Positions 19,068-27,479 of a stretch of DNA of 30,000 bases are shown here, in pieces. Origin of the DNA: Penium margaritaceum. Taxonomy: Eukaryota; Streptophyta; Zygnematophyceae; Desmidiales; Peniaceae. The stretch is from assembly GCA_023375785.1 (NCBI GenBank), contig SZWC01000513.1, positions 93,114 through 123,113 on the forward strand, in the 5' to 3' direction. Below the pieces are notes generated by a model. The model saw nothing but the letters and a program-made list of their open reading frames with translations. It had not been told where the DNA came from and made no database searches. The first letter of the stretch is position 1. Each line of letters begins with the position of its first letter. A program made the position numbers and the translations under genes.

Positions 19068-19721
19068 TGTTGAATGTTTTGGTCCCTTGTTCAATGTTGT
19101 AGGACGGATCAGGAATGCTCTGCCCCTTGTGGAGGTATGACCCCTAGACCCATTGTAGTGTGACTCAACTATGCTCTGTCTCTTGTGAGATATGACTTGT
19201 GAGTACACCATGTGGGTGAGTGGTTACCTTGGCCATTTTTTTTTATTTGGCCAAGTGAGAGGTCATGAGTTTGATCCTGGCCCCATGCACATCTTGTTTG
19301 CTGTGGAAACTTCCAAGAAAGAAAGTCTGTAGCTTCTTGGACGCTACATGGTTGGTCTATCACCTTGACACTAGGATGCTTATGTGTCAAGCCCACAGTG
19401 CAAGTCTATTGGTGAAGTGGCTGGTTCAGGCCACTTCCCAGGAATATGCTTTTGAGTTCTAGGACTGGACAGACAGCTATAAAAGAACTTGTCTTGCATG
19501 CTGATTAGTTAACCCTTGCTTGATGCTCACTTGTGTATTGACAACTTGAGCTCTTCTTGAGATGTAATGCTAAGGCGTTAGTACTCTTGAAGGCGAAGTG
19601 TATGCCTGAATACGTTTGGGGTGCATGACACATGTCAACAAAGGAAGAAGACCTAAAAACCTTTGTGAGCTTTTCGGTTTTGCGGCTTCTCTGCCAGAGG
19701 TGGTTAGCTCAGTAGCTAACA
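19068..19721 (+). repeat. 3' LTR of copia C
   Basis: This 654-bp LTR runs from TGTTGAATG to AGCTAACA and so has TG...CA ends. It is directly followed by GTTGC. TATAAAAG at 19478-19485 is a TATA-box candidate; the 5' LTR has TATGAAAG there, a weakened version. The tRNA-like A and B boxes are at 19212-19277. Confidence 0.93.
19478..19485 (+). promoter_or_regulatory. TATA box candidate in 3' LTR of copia C
   Basis: TATAAAAG stands about 410 bp into the LTR. The aligned 5' LTR has TATGAAAG, so the upstream promoter copy that would drive the element may be damaged. Confidence 0.5.
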
Positions 19722-20375
19722 GTTGCACTGGGTGCAGCTACTTCATGAGGCAGTAACTCTTGTTTGTATTGCTGTGCTCTACTACTACTGGTCCAGGCGT
19801 ATCCCGCACCGCACCGGGTGCAGCTGCTGCGTGAGGCAGCACCTCCTATTCGTGCTGCTCTGCTACTACTGCTTGTGGTACAGGTGCATCTCACACCGTA
19901 CCGAGTGTAGCTACTGCATGAGGCAGCACCTCCTGTTCCCACTGCTCTACTGCTGCTGCTATTGGTGTAGGCACATCCCGCGCTATACCTGGTGCAACCC
20001 CGCATGAGGCAACACCTCTTGTTCTTGCTACTTTGCTGCTGCTGGTGGTGGTACAGGCCTATCCCATGCCATACTGGGTGTAGATTCTACATGAGGCAAA
20101 TCTTCCTGTTCACGCTGCTATGGTGCTGCTGCTGGTGGTATAGGTGCATCCCACGCCGTATCGGGTGCAGTTGCTACATGCGGCAGAACCTCCTTTTCTT
20201 GCTACTCTATTGCTGCTGCTGGTGGTGCAAGCGCCGCCTGCGCCGCACAGAGTGTAGTTGCTATGTGAGGCAGCACCTCCTGTTCCTACTGCTCTGCTGA
20301 TACTGTTGGTGGTGCAAGCGCATCCCGCGCCGCACCGAGTGCAGCTGCTTTGTGAGGCAGAACCTCCTATTCTTG
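19722..20375 (-). repeat. 87-bp tandem array, right part, starting with TSD copy of copia C
   Basis: Anchor positions are 19746, 19832, 19919, 20005, 20092, 20179, 20266 and 20353, giving seven intervals of 86 or 87 bp. It is the same unit and orientation as 12389-13761, with two 1-bp losses that break the 29-residue frame on the minus strand. The first five bases (GTTGC) are the right-hand duplication of copia C. The array ends at about 20375, just before GTAGGTCTACTCTG. Confidence 0.88.
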
Positions 20376-20710
20376 CGTAGGTCTACTCTGTCGAGGTCAT
20401 CCGGCCAGGAGTTTTATTTTCCAGTCCTATCGCGCTTCCTGTTTGTGGTTCCTATTCCTGGTGCAATCTGATTTCTCTCGGCCGGCTCTGCTAGTAGTAC
20501 CTGCGTTGGTGGTTCCTACTACGATACCGATACCATTCCTTCCTCTTGTAATCTGGCTGTAGCTGTTCCTGTCTCCTTCTTTGTTCATGTCTCCTTCTTT
20601 CCTCACGTTGTTGGGTATGGGGTAGACTATTCAGGAACAGTCACCCCCATACCCGACAACATGAGAAAGGTCCCTTCGGCTAAAGAAGCCTGAAGACTCG
20701 GAACCGCAAC
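20376..20710. other. Non-repetitive flank between array and gypsy integrase
   Basis: No gene is supported. On the minus strand, a Met-started frame (MNKEGDRNSYSQ) reads toward the array and stops after about 50 codons. The region holds a direct repeat of TGTCTCCTTCTTT (about 20569 and 20588) and the inverted repeat listed separately. The purine-rich complement of this repeat could be the polypurine tract of the gypsy element to its right, but no LTR is recognisable. Confidence 0.4.
20602..20665. repeat. Inverted repeat, 21-bp arms
   Basis: The arms 20602-20622 and 20645-20665 are complementary over about 21 bp with two mismatches, centred on GTTGGGTATGGGG / CCCCATACCCGAC, and enclose a loop of about 22 bases. 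A transcript of either strand would form a stable hairpin. Its role is unknown. Confidence 0.8.
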
Positions 20711-22020
20711 CTAGTTAGACTGTGGTTGGGAAGTCGATGGTGGCAGAGCACCGAAGGTAGGCAGCATGGGTGGGGGAGGGTACTCTGGGCAAATGGAGGG
20801 AGGTGGTGCAGCTTGTGCATTAGCTGAGACTTCCACAACATCATCCTTGCTTGAAACTTGAGGTGGGAGCCGGCCCGCGGCCATCTCCTGCCAATGCACT
20901 AGGAGCTTCTCCAGTCGTTCATGCCTAACGATGATGTTTGAGGAGTGTTTACCCTCAATCCATACATAAACCCCATCCACGGCCCACACCTAGTAGCACC
21001 TATCAAGCAAGGTAGCCTTATTTGTGCGCTGCTTCCCAATCTCCTCCCGCTTGGGGCTCACGCCATCTCCAAGTTGGAAATTTTCACTCATGAGGCCAGC
21101 ATTGGCGCAATCGACACCACGCCGTGCTGCCACTGACTCGCAGATCCCAGCCTTCTGTAGGCATTTCTATAGCCATTCTCCCTGCTTCCTCATGAATTCC
21201 ACCTTGTCAGCAAACGTTGCACCCTCTTCCCTTAGGAGAACAGGCGCACCTGGTACAAGGGGTATAGTGGCCATGGTCTAGTGTTGCTGACTATGTTGCA
21301 GCATGTATGGACAGAAGTTGGTGGAGGAATGTGGTGTGGTGTTGTACTCGTAGACAATGTCTTCCAATTTTTCATCCCATGGTGCATTATCATTGGAGAG
21401 TTTTTGGATGGTTTGCGTAATGGCGCCATGCATGCGCTCCACCTGGCCCTGAGCTTGGGGCCACCGGGGTGCACCGTTGTCGATCTTGATGTTGAAGTAA
21501 GCAACCACTGTGGCAAACGCGTCACTGAATTGCGAGCCGTTGTCACACTGGACAACATGACACCCGCCGCCTCTCTAGATGACCTCCTCCTGGAGAAATG
21601 CCGCAGCATGAGATGCGTCGGCTTTGGGCACTAGCCCGGCCATAACCCACTTAGTCATGTGATCAATACCTAGATCCAGTGCATGTTACCATTCATGGTA
21701 GGGCGGAGAGGTCCGTGGAAGTCGATGACCACTCGTTCCATGGGGGCTCCCATTTTGTCCCAGACAAAGCGGGGTTGGATGCGATGGCGAGGTAGATGGA
21801 CGAGGTAGGTTCCGCAGGTTGCCACTACTTAGGTAACCTGCTTCTTCAGTCCCACCCACTAGACCTCTGGGAGAAGGTTCTCATACACCGTGCCGGTGCA
21901 AGCGTGTACCCTGCCATGCGTATCCAGGATGAGCCGCTCGCGTATGGCCGGTGGAGGACACCAGCAATGCCGATAGATACCACTCCATGTATGACCAATT
22001 GCTTCACCCGTGAAACTCTG
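20711..22020 (-). pseudogene. pol: Ty3/gypsy integrase with C-terminal tail, decayed
   Basis: The minus strand encodes, in order, a degraded HHCC zinc finger (RERLILDTHGRVHACTG, then VVATCGTY with Tyr for the last Cys), the catalytic core and a C-terminal domain. The core triad is visible: VIDFHGPL (Asp at 21721-21723), QCDNGSQF (Asp at 21542-21544) and GQVERMHG (Glu at 21437-21439), with 34 residues between the last two. NTTPHSSTNF is typical after the core. The tail contains VWAVDGVYVWIEGKH and IVRHERLEKLLVHW and ends in a Pro-rich stretch at 20711. Two frames and several stops are involved. The element has no adjacent reverse transcriptase; the other gypsy remnant at 27480-28440 supplies one in the same orientation and may be its separated part. 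Confidence 0.75.
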
Positions 22021-22249
22021 TATCAATAAGCGTATTGGGAAGTGAACAAACTAGTTAACATGGATGGTTTGCAGAAATTACTAAATATCACATAGAACCC
22101 ACTTCAGTTTTCATTCTATACAAGGAATGTGCATCTGGGCTTTGTTAACATGTATTCATGTGGATGCTTTTTGAAAAATGTTAGCATGCAAGAATACACT
22201 TTTTGATACACTGATGGAAAAGTGTGTGAATTTCATGTGATTAACCATC
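22021..22249. other. AT-rich gap, intron-like
   Basis: The segment is clearly more AT-rich than both flanks and has no open frame. On the minus strand its downstream edge reads TTATTGATACAG, an acceptor-like pyrimidine/AG end. Its upstream edge has GTGATGG next to the end of the proline-rich frame. It may be an intron or inserted host sequence. Confidence 0.35.
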
Positions 22250-24230
22250 ACTTGTGGGCATCAGGGTAGACTGCCATGGAGCCCAGCCCCAAGAGGACTT
22301 GGGCTCGAGCCCAATCAGCCCACTCATGTTTTTTGACAGGCGGCTCCTCTTGCCAAAGGTCCAGATCACCGTTGGGCACAAGGCACAGGAGGCGGTTCTG
22401 CATCTGCTCAAACGTCTCCATAGGAGGAGCCCCATGGGCCCCCCCGGAGTCCACACTTTGCCGCGTCTCCCCGGCTGTAGGAATGGCAGAGCTGGTTGTC
22501 GGACGGTGTGACAAGGATGGGGCAGTGGTCGTCGTTAACACATCTGTTGGCACCCTGCTTGCAGAGCGCTGGCTGTGCCTTAGTGAGCGCAGGGCAGTGG
22601 TGGGGGTGGGATTCTGTTCCACGTTGGCAGTAGGAGGATGATCCACCGGAGACGCTTCCTCCAATGGGATATCTACCAATGGGTGCGCTCTTTGCAGAGA
22701 GACAGCAGCAAGAGGGATAGGGGGTGAAGATGGCAGGACAAAGACGAGTCATGCAAGGAGGACCTCATTTCTGGAGGGAGTGGAAGAATTGGAGGGAGAG
22801 GGGATGCATGTTGGCGGATGATCCGCTGGCAGCAAGACAGAGAGGGGTGGAGGGGGAAGCTGCGGGGCGTCGGTGATGCCCATGTCGGAGCAAGATGCTG
22901 GCAGATGATCCACGGGAGGCACAACCGACCGTGGGGACTCGTTGGCTGATGTAGAAGGAGAAGAGGGGTAGTCAACGGGTCACGGGGTCTCCTCAGGCAT
23001 CGTCACCGTGTTTGCTGTAGATGATGAGCCGACCTGAAGGTGATTTCTCCAGCGGAGCAGGACACACATAGCCATGGCCGCGCGCGCGTTTGGGATGAGT
23101 ACCAACAGGAATATGGCGGCGAGATCTGCGTGGTCAACCCGGTCGGCGTTGGCATGGCGATCTGTTGCTTGGTACAAGATTCCCCACTGGGTGAAGGGGA
23201 GAAGGTTCTCTGTGAGATGTCCTTGGTGGCGATTTTGTACGGCCCACTCCAGGAGGCACCAGCATGCTCACACCTTGCAATGATGTGAGAAGGCCAGAGG
23301 GTATAGAAAATGGAGGAACTCCTCGTAGCGCAGGCGGAAGCTCCATGCCAAAAGGGGAAGGAGNAGTGATTGCTCCAGCGGAGCAGGACACACATATCCA
23401 TGGCCGTGCACGCGTTTGGGATGAGCACCGGGAAGATGGCAGCGAGATCTGCGTGGTCAAGCCGGTCGGCGTTGGCATGGCAATATGTTGCTTGGTACAA
23501 GATTCCCCACTGGGTGAAGGGGAGAAGGTTCTCTGTGAGATGTCCTTGGTGGCGATTTTGTACGGCCCACTCCAGGAGGCACCAGCATGCTCACACCTTG
23601 CAATGATGTGAGAAGGCCAGAGGGTATAGAAAATGGAGGAACTCCTCGTAGCGCAGGCGGAAGCTCCATGCCAAAAGGGGAAGGAGGTTTGGCCTTGTTT
23701 TTTCAGGCCGGTCATTTACTACCATCCTGTGGATGAGACAACGGAAGGCAGCTGGATGGGCGTTGGTTGAGAATTCCAGAGGGTAAAAATGCCCCAATTC
23801 TTTGAGATAGTCCTCCCATTGTTCATGTAGTCCCTCCAGAGCATGGGCCATAAATGCCCCTGCCACCTCACAGATGAGATGTTGTTGCTAGTGTCGCTCA
23901 TGCTTGTCAAAGATGCTCCTTGCTCGGTCAACCAGGGTGCTTAGAGCATTGTATTGTTGGGGAACCTGAGCACAAAGAGCAAGAAGGTTGGTTCTGTCTT
24001 GTGCCAACTCCCAAAGTTGGGTGCACTCTGCCGCCCAGGCGGCCTCACAGTTCTCCCGCAGTTGGCGCAGGCCTGGCAGTTGGGCGTTGAGTTCCATCAA
24101 TCATGTGGACAGCTGCGCAGCTTCTTCGCGTACTGCCTGTAGGTTCCTGCTGAGCTCTGCTCGGCGGTCAATAAGCCGCTGCACCAAGGTGCGGGCTGGA
24201 GACCTCAGTGCTGAGGTGTGGACAGGGGGA
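22250..24230 (-). pseudogene. Decayed coiled-coil and proline-rich protein, possibly Gag-like
   Basis: Minus-strand frames read LVQRLIDRRAELSRNLQ, MELNAQLPGLRQLREN and ALCAQVPQQYNALSTL (heptad-like, Leu/Glu/Gln-rich), then GAFMAHALEGLHEQWEDY and LPLLAWSFRLRYEEFLHFLY. The last ~250 codons are rich in Pro, Ser and Thr (SSPSTSANESPRSVVPPVD) and end WARAQVLLGLGSMAVYPDAHK. Stops occur near 24097 (TGA), 23897 (TAG) and 23591 (TGA). A canonical-looking GTATGT...TACCTGCAG intron at about 24434-24362 precedes it. The 323-bp duplication shifts the frame once, and collapsing it rejoins the two halves. It lies upstream of the gypsy integrase on the same strand, so a Gag origin is possible, but I see no zinc knuckle and do not recognise the family. 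Confidence 0.4.
23039..23688. repeat. Tandem duplication, 323-326 bp, with single N at junction
   Basis: Bases from about 23039 to 23363 are repeated at about 23365 to 23688 with only scattered substitutions and one 3-bp indel. The offset is 326 bp at the left (CTCCAGCGG) and 323 bp at the right (CCAAAAGGGG). The only ambiguous base in the window, N at 23364, sits exactly at the junction. This looks like two haplotype copies joined end to end in assembly, or a recent real duplication. Confidence 0.9.
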
Positions 24231-24361
24231 GATAAATCTTGCGGATGCAAGCACCAAGCTTGGACGCGGGCAGCGGATAATGAGACACGCAAAGCAAGAT
24301 GCCACGGCATGGATTCGGGCAGCAGAGAGGCAAAGGCCGCACCACAGCCCAAAGGCGGGTA

Positions 24362-24434
24362 GCTGCAGGTATTAACAGAATGAATGGGTTGACAGTTTGT
24401 AAGAAGGAACATGAAATGAGAGCAACAGACATAC
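24362..24434 (-). other. Candidate spliceosomal intron
   Basis: On the minus strand GTATGT (24434 downward) is a strong donor. TTCTGTTAATACCTGCAG ending at 24362 is a good branch-like and acceptor sequence. The size, about 70 bp, is plausible. The upstream exon would lie in 24435-24700, where a frame with ALQETGYIRQNV and VVQRRKVVSFGVTLPPQQ exists, but an in-frame TAG just before the donor weakens the join. Confidence 0.3.
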
Positions 24435-25014
24435 TACACTAGTTTCTATTGCTATGGTTCAGTTTAGGGGAAGCGCAGGGTGCAGTCGTGGACTGCTGCT
24501 GTTGGGGAGGCAGAGTCACTCCGAACGACACCACCTTCCTACGTTGGACCACTTCTAATACCAGTGGGCGGCTGACGTTCTGCCTTATGTAGCCTGTTTC
24601 CTGTAGTGCATGCATAGTCGTGGGATGGCGTGGTTTTTCCAGACCTGAGGACCAAGTCACGTGATTGCTAGTAATCGCATGAAAGTTGTGGGTCATGCTT
24701 CTTGATTTCGGTGTCGTTTGCCAGCCAGATGCTCAGAGGTGAGCTGATCTCACTGATTTTCTTGATTTTATCATTCTATTGTCTTTAAGGGGTATTTCAG
24801 TAATGTTTTTTTTTCTCTGAAGTGATGTATGTGTTGTGCCATCGACACTCCATGTATCTGAAAAAGCACTCAGCAGACATGGAGTGGAGAGTGTGAGACT
24901 GTACACAGTACTAGTCTGTGGGGATGAAGCCACTCAGAAGGTACATGTGTTTGAATATGTCAGGATGAAATAAGCAAGTGTGGATGGGTGTGGTGCGGAT
25001 GCATGGGCGCTAAG
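24435..25014. other. Unassigned region with possible upstream exon
   Basis: The 24439-24696 minus-strand frame (85 codons) is the only coding candidate. It is basic and Gln-rich at its end, with no known domain. From 24700 to 25006 the sequence is AT-rich and shows nothing recognisable. The last eight bases, GCGCTAAG (25007-25014), are the left target duplication of the next element. Confidence 0.4.
25007..25014. repeat. Left 8-bp target-site duplication (GCGCTAAG)
   Basis: It is identical to 25722-25729 on the other side of the inverted-repeat element. Eight bases is the duplication length of the hAT superfamily (and P elements). Confidence 0.9.
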
Positions 25015-25721
25015 TAAGGGTGCACACCAAATCCTGGGTTCCCAAATCGGATTCGCAAATCTGGATCCGAGATCCGGATTCGCGAATCCGAATCCATGAA
25101 AATGGATTCGTCAAAGATTCGCAAATCTCTTATGCAAGTCTTTGAGGAATGGACGAGGGGAGGGAGAGGGGGTGAGGGGAGGGGAGGGTGGCAACTTAGA
25201 AAAAACAGCAAGGAGTTAAGGCCAACTCCTTGCATGAGATAACACTTCTTGGTAGGGTTGTCGCATGCATGTCTATTGGCTTGTTGTGGACAGTGAGCCA
25301 CGTCAAACGCATCACTGACAGACAAGCTTGGCGCGTGTCTGAACAGGCTCACAAACCACTAGTTGCCTTGGTGGGCAATCTACGGCTACCACATCAGGCT
25401 TGTCACCGAGCCTGTGGTTTGTCAGCACTTGGAAAGCCAAGTTTGAACTGCCGAGGTCCTGCTGTTGACGCATTGACAAGGACAAGCTCTCACCATCGCA
25501 TGAATTGTTATGTGTGTGCGGCGACAAGGGTTGATCCAGACCACTGTCTTTTTTCTTGTAACTATAAGAGTCTGCTGCACAGACCCGTGAAAGGATTCGC
25601 AAATCCACGAGGATTCGCAAATCCGGACCCGGATTCGCAAATCCGGGTCCAAGGTTGGATTCGGATCCGCGGATCCGGGTCCATCCTGAGATTCGGGAAT
25701 CCGGCCCGGTGTGCACCCTTA
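25015..25721. mobile_element. Non-autonomous hAT-like inverted-repeat element (MITE), 707 bp
   Basis: Perfect 14-bp terminal inverted repeats (TAAGGGTGCACACC at 25015-25028, its complement at 25708-25721) are flanked by a perfect 8-bp duplication. Both ends are packed with subterminal repeats. GATTCGCAAATC occurs at 25050, 25116, 25594, 25612 and 25632, mixed with GGATCC/GGACCC-type variants. hAT transposases are known to bind such subterminal clusters. The middle (25140-25590) has a G-rich run and a short hairpin but no transposase, so movement would need an enzyme supplied in trans. TIR sequence and duplication length favour hAT; other 8-bp superfamilies are possible. Confidence 0.85.
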
Positions 25722-25784
25722 GCGCTAAGAGACAATGCAGAGAGGTTGACTGGAGGTGGCCCAGATGTGCAAGCCCAGATGTGC
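25722..25784. repeat. Right TSD (25722-25729) and short unassigned flank
   Basis: GCGCTAAG repeats the left target duplication exactly. The next ~55 bp contain a short imperfect direct repeat (CCCAGATGTG twice) and do not align with copia C. They separate the inverted-repeat element from copia fragment D. Confidence 0.75.
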
Positions 25785-26188
25785 TGAATGGAGGTGCTGT
25801 CTGTTGGACAAGTCACAAGCAGGAATGTGCCGCTTTGCCAATAGCTGAAGCTGAGTACATCGCCTTGGCTAAGGTTTGTAAGGAGGAGGTGTGGCTACGC
25901 AGCTTGCTATCTGAGATGAAGGCACCATAGTCAATGGCGACGGTCATCAAGATTGACAGCATGAGCATGATTCACATGTCCAACAACCCAGTCTTGTCTA
26001 GGCACACAAAGCACATCAAGATCTGCTACCACTATGCTCGGGACTTTTTCTACAAGCAGACAATGGAGCTCGAGTATGTCGGTACCAAGCTGAACCAGGC
26101 TGACATGCTTACAAAGCCACTGGACAAGGATCTCCACAAGGCGAGCAGGCAAGGTATGGGCATGGTCAACGCAAGTAATGAAAAATGA
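25785..26188 (+). pseudogene. pol: copia fragment D: C-terminal RNase H
   Basis: It aligns to the last part of copia C pol, beginning inside RNase H at LNGGAVCW. It continues through IAEAEYIALAKVCKEEVWLRSLLSEM and, after a TAG at 25928-25930 (CAG in copy C), through NPVLSRHTKHIKICYHY and LNQADMLTKPLDKDL to TGA at 26186-26188. Everything upstream (gag, protease, integrase, reverse transcriptase) is absent. At 18742, where C has a TGA stop, this copy encodes Arg (WLRSLL), confirming that the stop in C is a mutation. Confidence 0.88.
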
Positions 26189-26204
26189 TGATGAAAACTG
26201 ACGC

Positions 26205-26872
26205 AAGGTGCAAGGGAGATATTTGTTAAATATCTTTGCCTCTTCTTCAGTGTTGTAGGACGGATCAGGAATGCTCTTCCCCCTTGTGGAGGTATGACCC
26301 CTGGATCTGTTGTAGTGTGACTCAACTATGCTCTATATCATGTGAGATGTCGCGCGCGAGTACACCATGTGGGTGAGTGGTTACCTTGGCCATTTTGTTG
26401 ATTTTGCCAAGTGAGAGGTCATGAGTTCGATCGTGGCCCCATGCACATCTTTGTTCTTATGGAAAGCTCCCAAGAAAAGAATTCCGTAGCTTCTTGGAAA
26501 CAACATGATTGGTCTGTCGCCTTGACACTAAGATGCTTGTGTCAAGCTCACAAGTCTATTGGTGATGTGGCTGGGTCAGACCACTTTCCAAGAATGTGCT
26601 TTTGATTTCTAGGACTGGACTGAAAGCAATTTGAGGACTTGTCTTGCATGCTGATCAATCAACCCTTGCTTGATGCTCTCTTGTGTAGTGACGACTTGAG
26701 CTCTTCTTGAGATGTAATGTGAAGGCATTAGTACTTTTGAAGGTGAAGTGTATGCCTGATTAGGTTTGGGGTGTATGACACATGCCTGCAAAAGAAGAAG
26801 GTGTAAAAACCATTGTGATATTTTTTGGTTTTGCGGCTTCTCTGCTAGAGGTGGTTAGCTCAATAGCTAACA
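26205..26872 (+). mobile_element. 3' end of C-family copia element D: purine tract plus LTR
   Basis: A purine tract (AAGGTGCAAGGGAGAT) is followed by a 649-bp LTR, 26224-26872, starting TGTTAAATA and ending AGCTAACA. It aligns along its full length with the LTRs of C, including the tRNA-like A and B boxes (26369-26433) and the GGTTAGCTCAATAGCTAACA palindromic end. The element is 5'-truncated, so no duplication can be paired; AGAGA follows the LTR. Confidence 0.9.
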
Positions 26873-27479
26873 AGAGAGAGTTTTTGCAGCAAGAGGATAG
26901 AAGACAAGGTAATCAGTCAGGGTTACCGGGATAAAGGTATTGTAGACTAGAGCGGAGACATGGAGGTTAAGGGAGGAAGGATTGTGGGTCATGGAAACCG
27001 TAAGGGAAGTGGAAAATGGAGGGCGGGAGGACATGTGAGATGTTTCCCGGCCGTGGGATGGGGTTGTTTCTTCTCATTGTTGAGCTATGGCAGGATTTTG
27101 CTACAGGCGCTCCCAAACATCTGATGTTCATTAGGACTCGAATCCATGTCTGGTTTGCTGATGCATGTGGTGTGTCCTTGGTGGATCGACACATGTGTGT
27201 GCCAAGTGAGATGTGTAGGTGCTAGCAGAGGGAGGGGATGAGGTGACAGGGGGTAAGGGGAGACTGGGATCCATGGAATCAGATAGAGGAGGGTGCAGAG
27301 GAGGGGAGACAAGGAAACAACTATTACGAGCCACACAAAGAATCTGGCAGGAAATTGGTACCTCATTGGTGATAACATCATGCGCGACACCATCCCATTC
27401 AAAGCCCACACTAGCTGGATGTAAAACTTCTGCTGTGGGGTTGTCCTGCTCCCCAAGATCACTGGTTGGATCTGGCCAT
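26873..27479. other. Unassigned sequence, possibly eroded gypsy pol
   Basis: The first 250 bp (AGAGAG-rich start, then purine-rich) show nothing recognisable. From about 27130 to 27480 there are open minus-strand frames directly downstream of the gypsy RNase H end. They could be eroded pol sequence, but no motif supports this. Confidence 0.4.

Larger units (their letters stand above)
13762..19721 (+). mobile_element. Ty1/copia LTR retrotransposon C, full length, with 5-bp TSD
   Basis: This is a complete 5960-bp element: LTRs of 673 and 654 bp, tRNA-iMet half-type primer site, open gag, pol in copia order, polypurine tract and perfect flanking GTTGC. By eye the two LTRs differ at roughly 5-8 percent of positions plus one 19-bp duplication, so it is not a recent insertion. 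Pol has two frameshifts and about nine in-frame stops, yet the integrase D, D, E and the reverse transcriptase YVDD are all retained. Its LTR is unrelated to that of A and B, although the primer and purine tracts are shared. A 3' fragment of the same family lies at 25785-26872. Confidence 0.95.

Noticed and set aside
12476..20353. CRISPR-like array
   Set aside because: The units are contiguous 87-bp tandem repeats without alternating spacers, in a eukaryotic retroelement context.
23457..23715. Separate small genes in the duplicated block (e.g. 23134-23715 minus)
   Set aside because: These frames read through the N and the out-of-frame duplication. They repeat the same peptide twice and are artefacts of the duplication.
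25230..25787. 185-codon plus-strand frame inside and beyond the hAT-like element
   Set aside because: It runs through the subterminal repeats and across the TIR and target duplication. It shows no transposase motif (no hAT dimerisation domain or BED finger).
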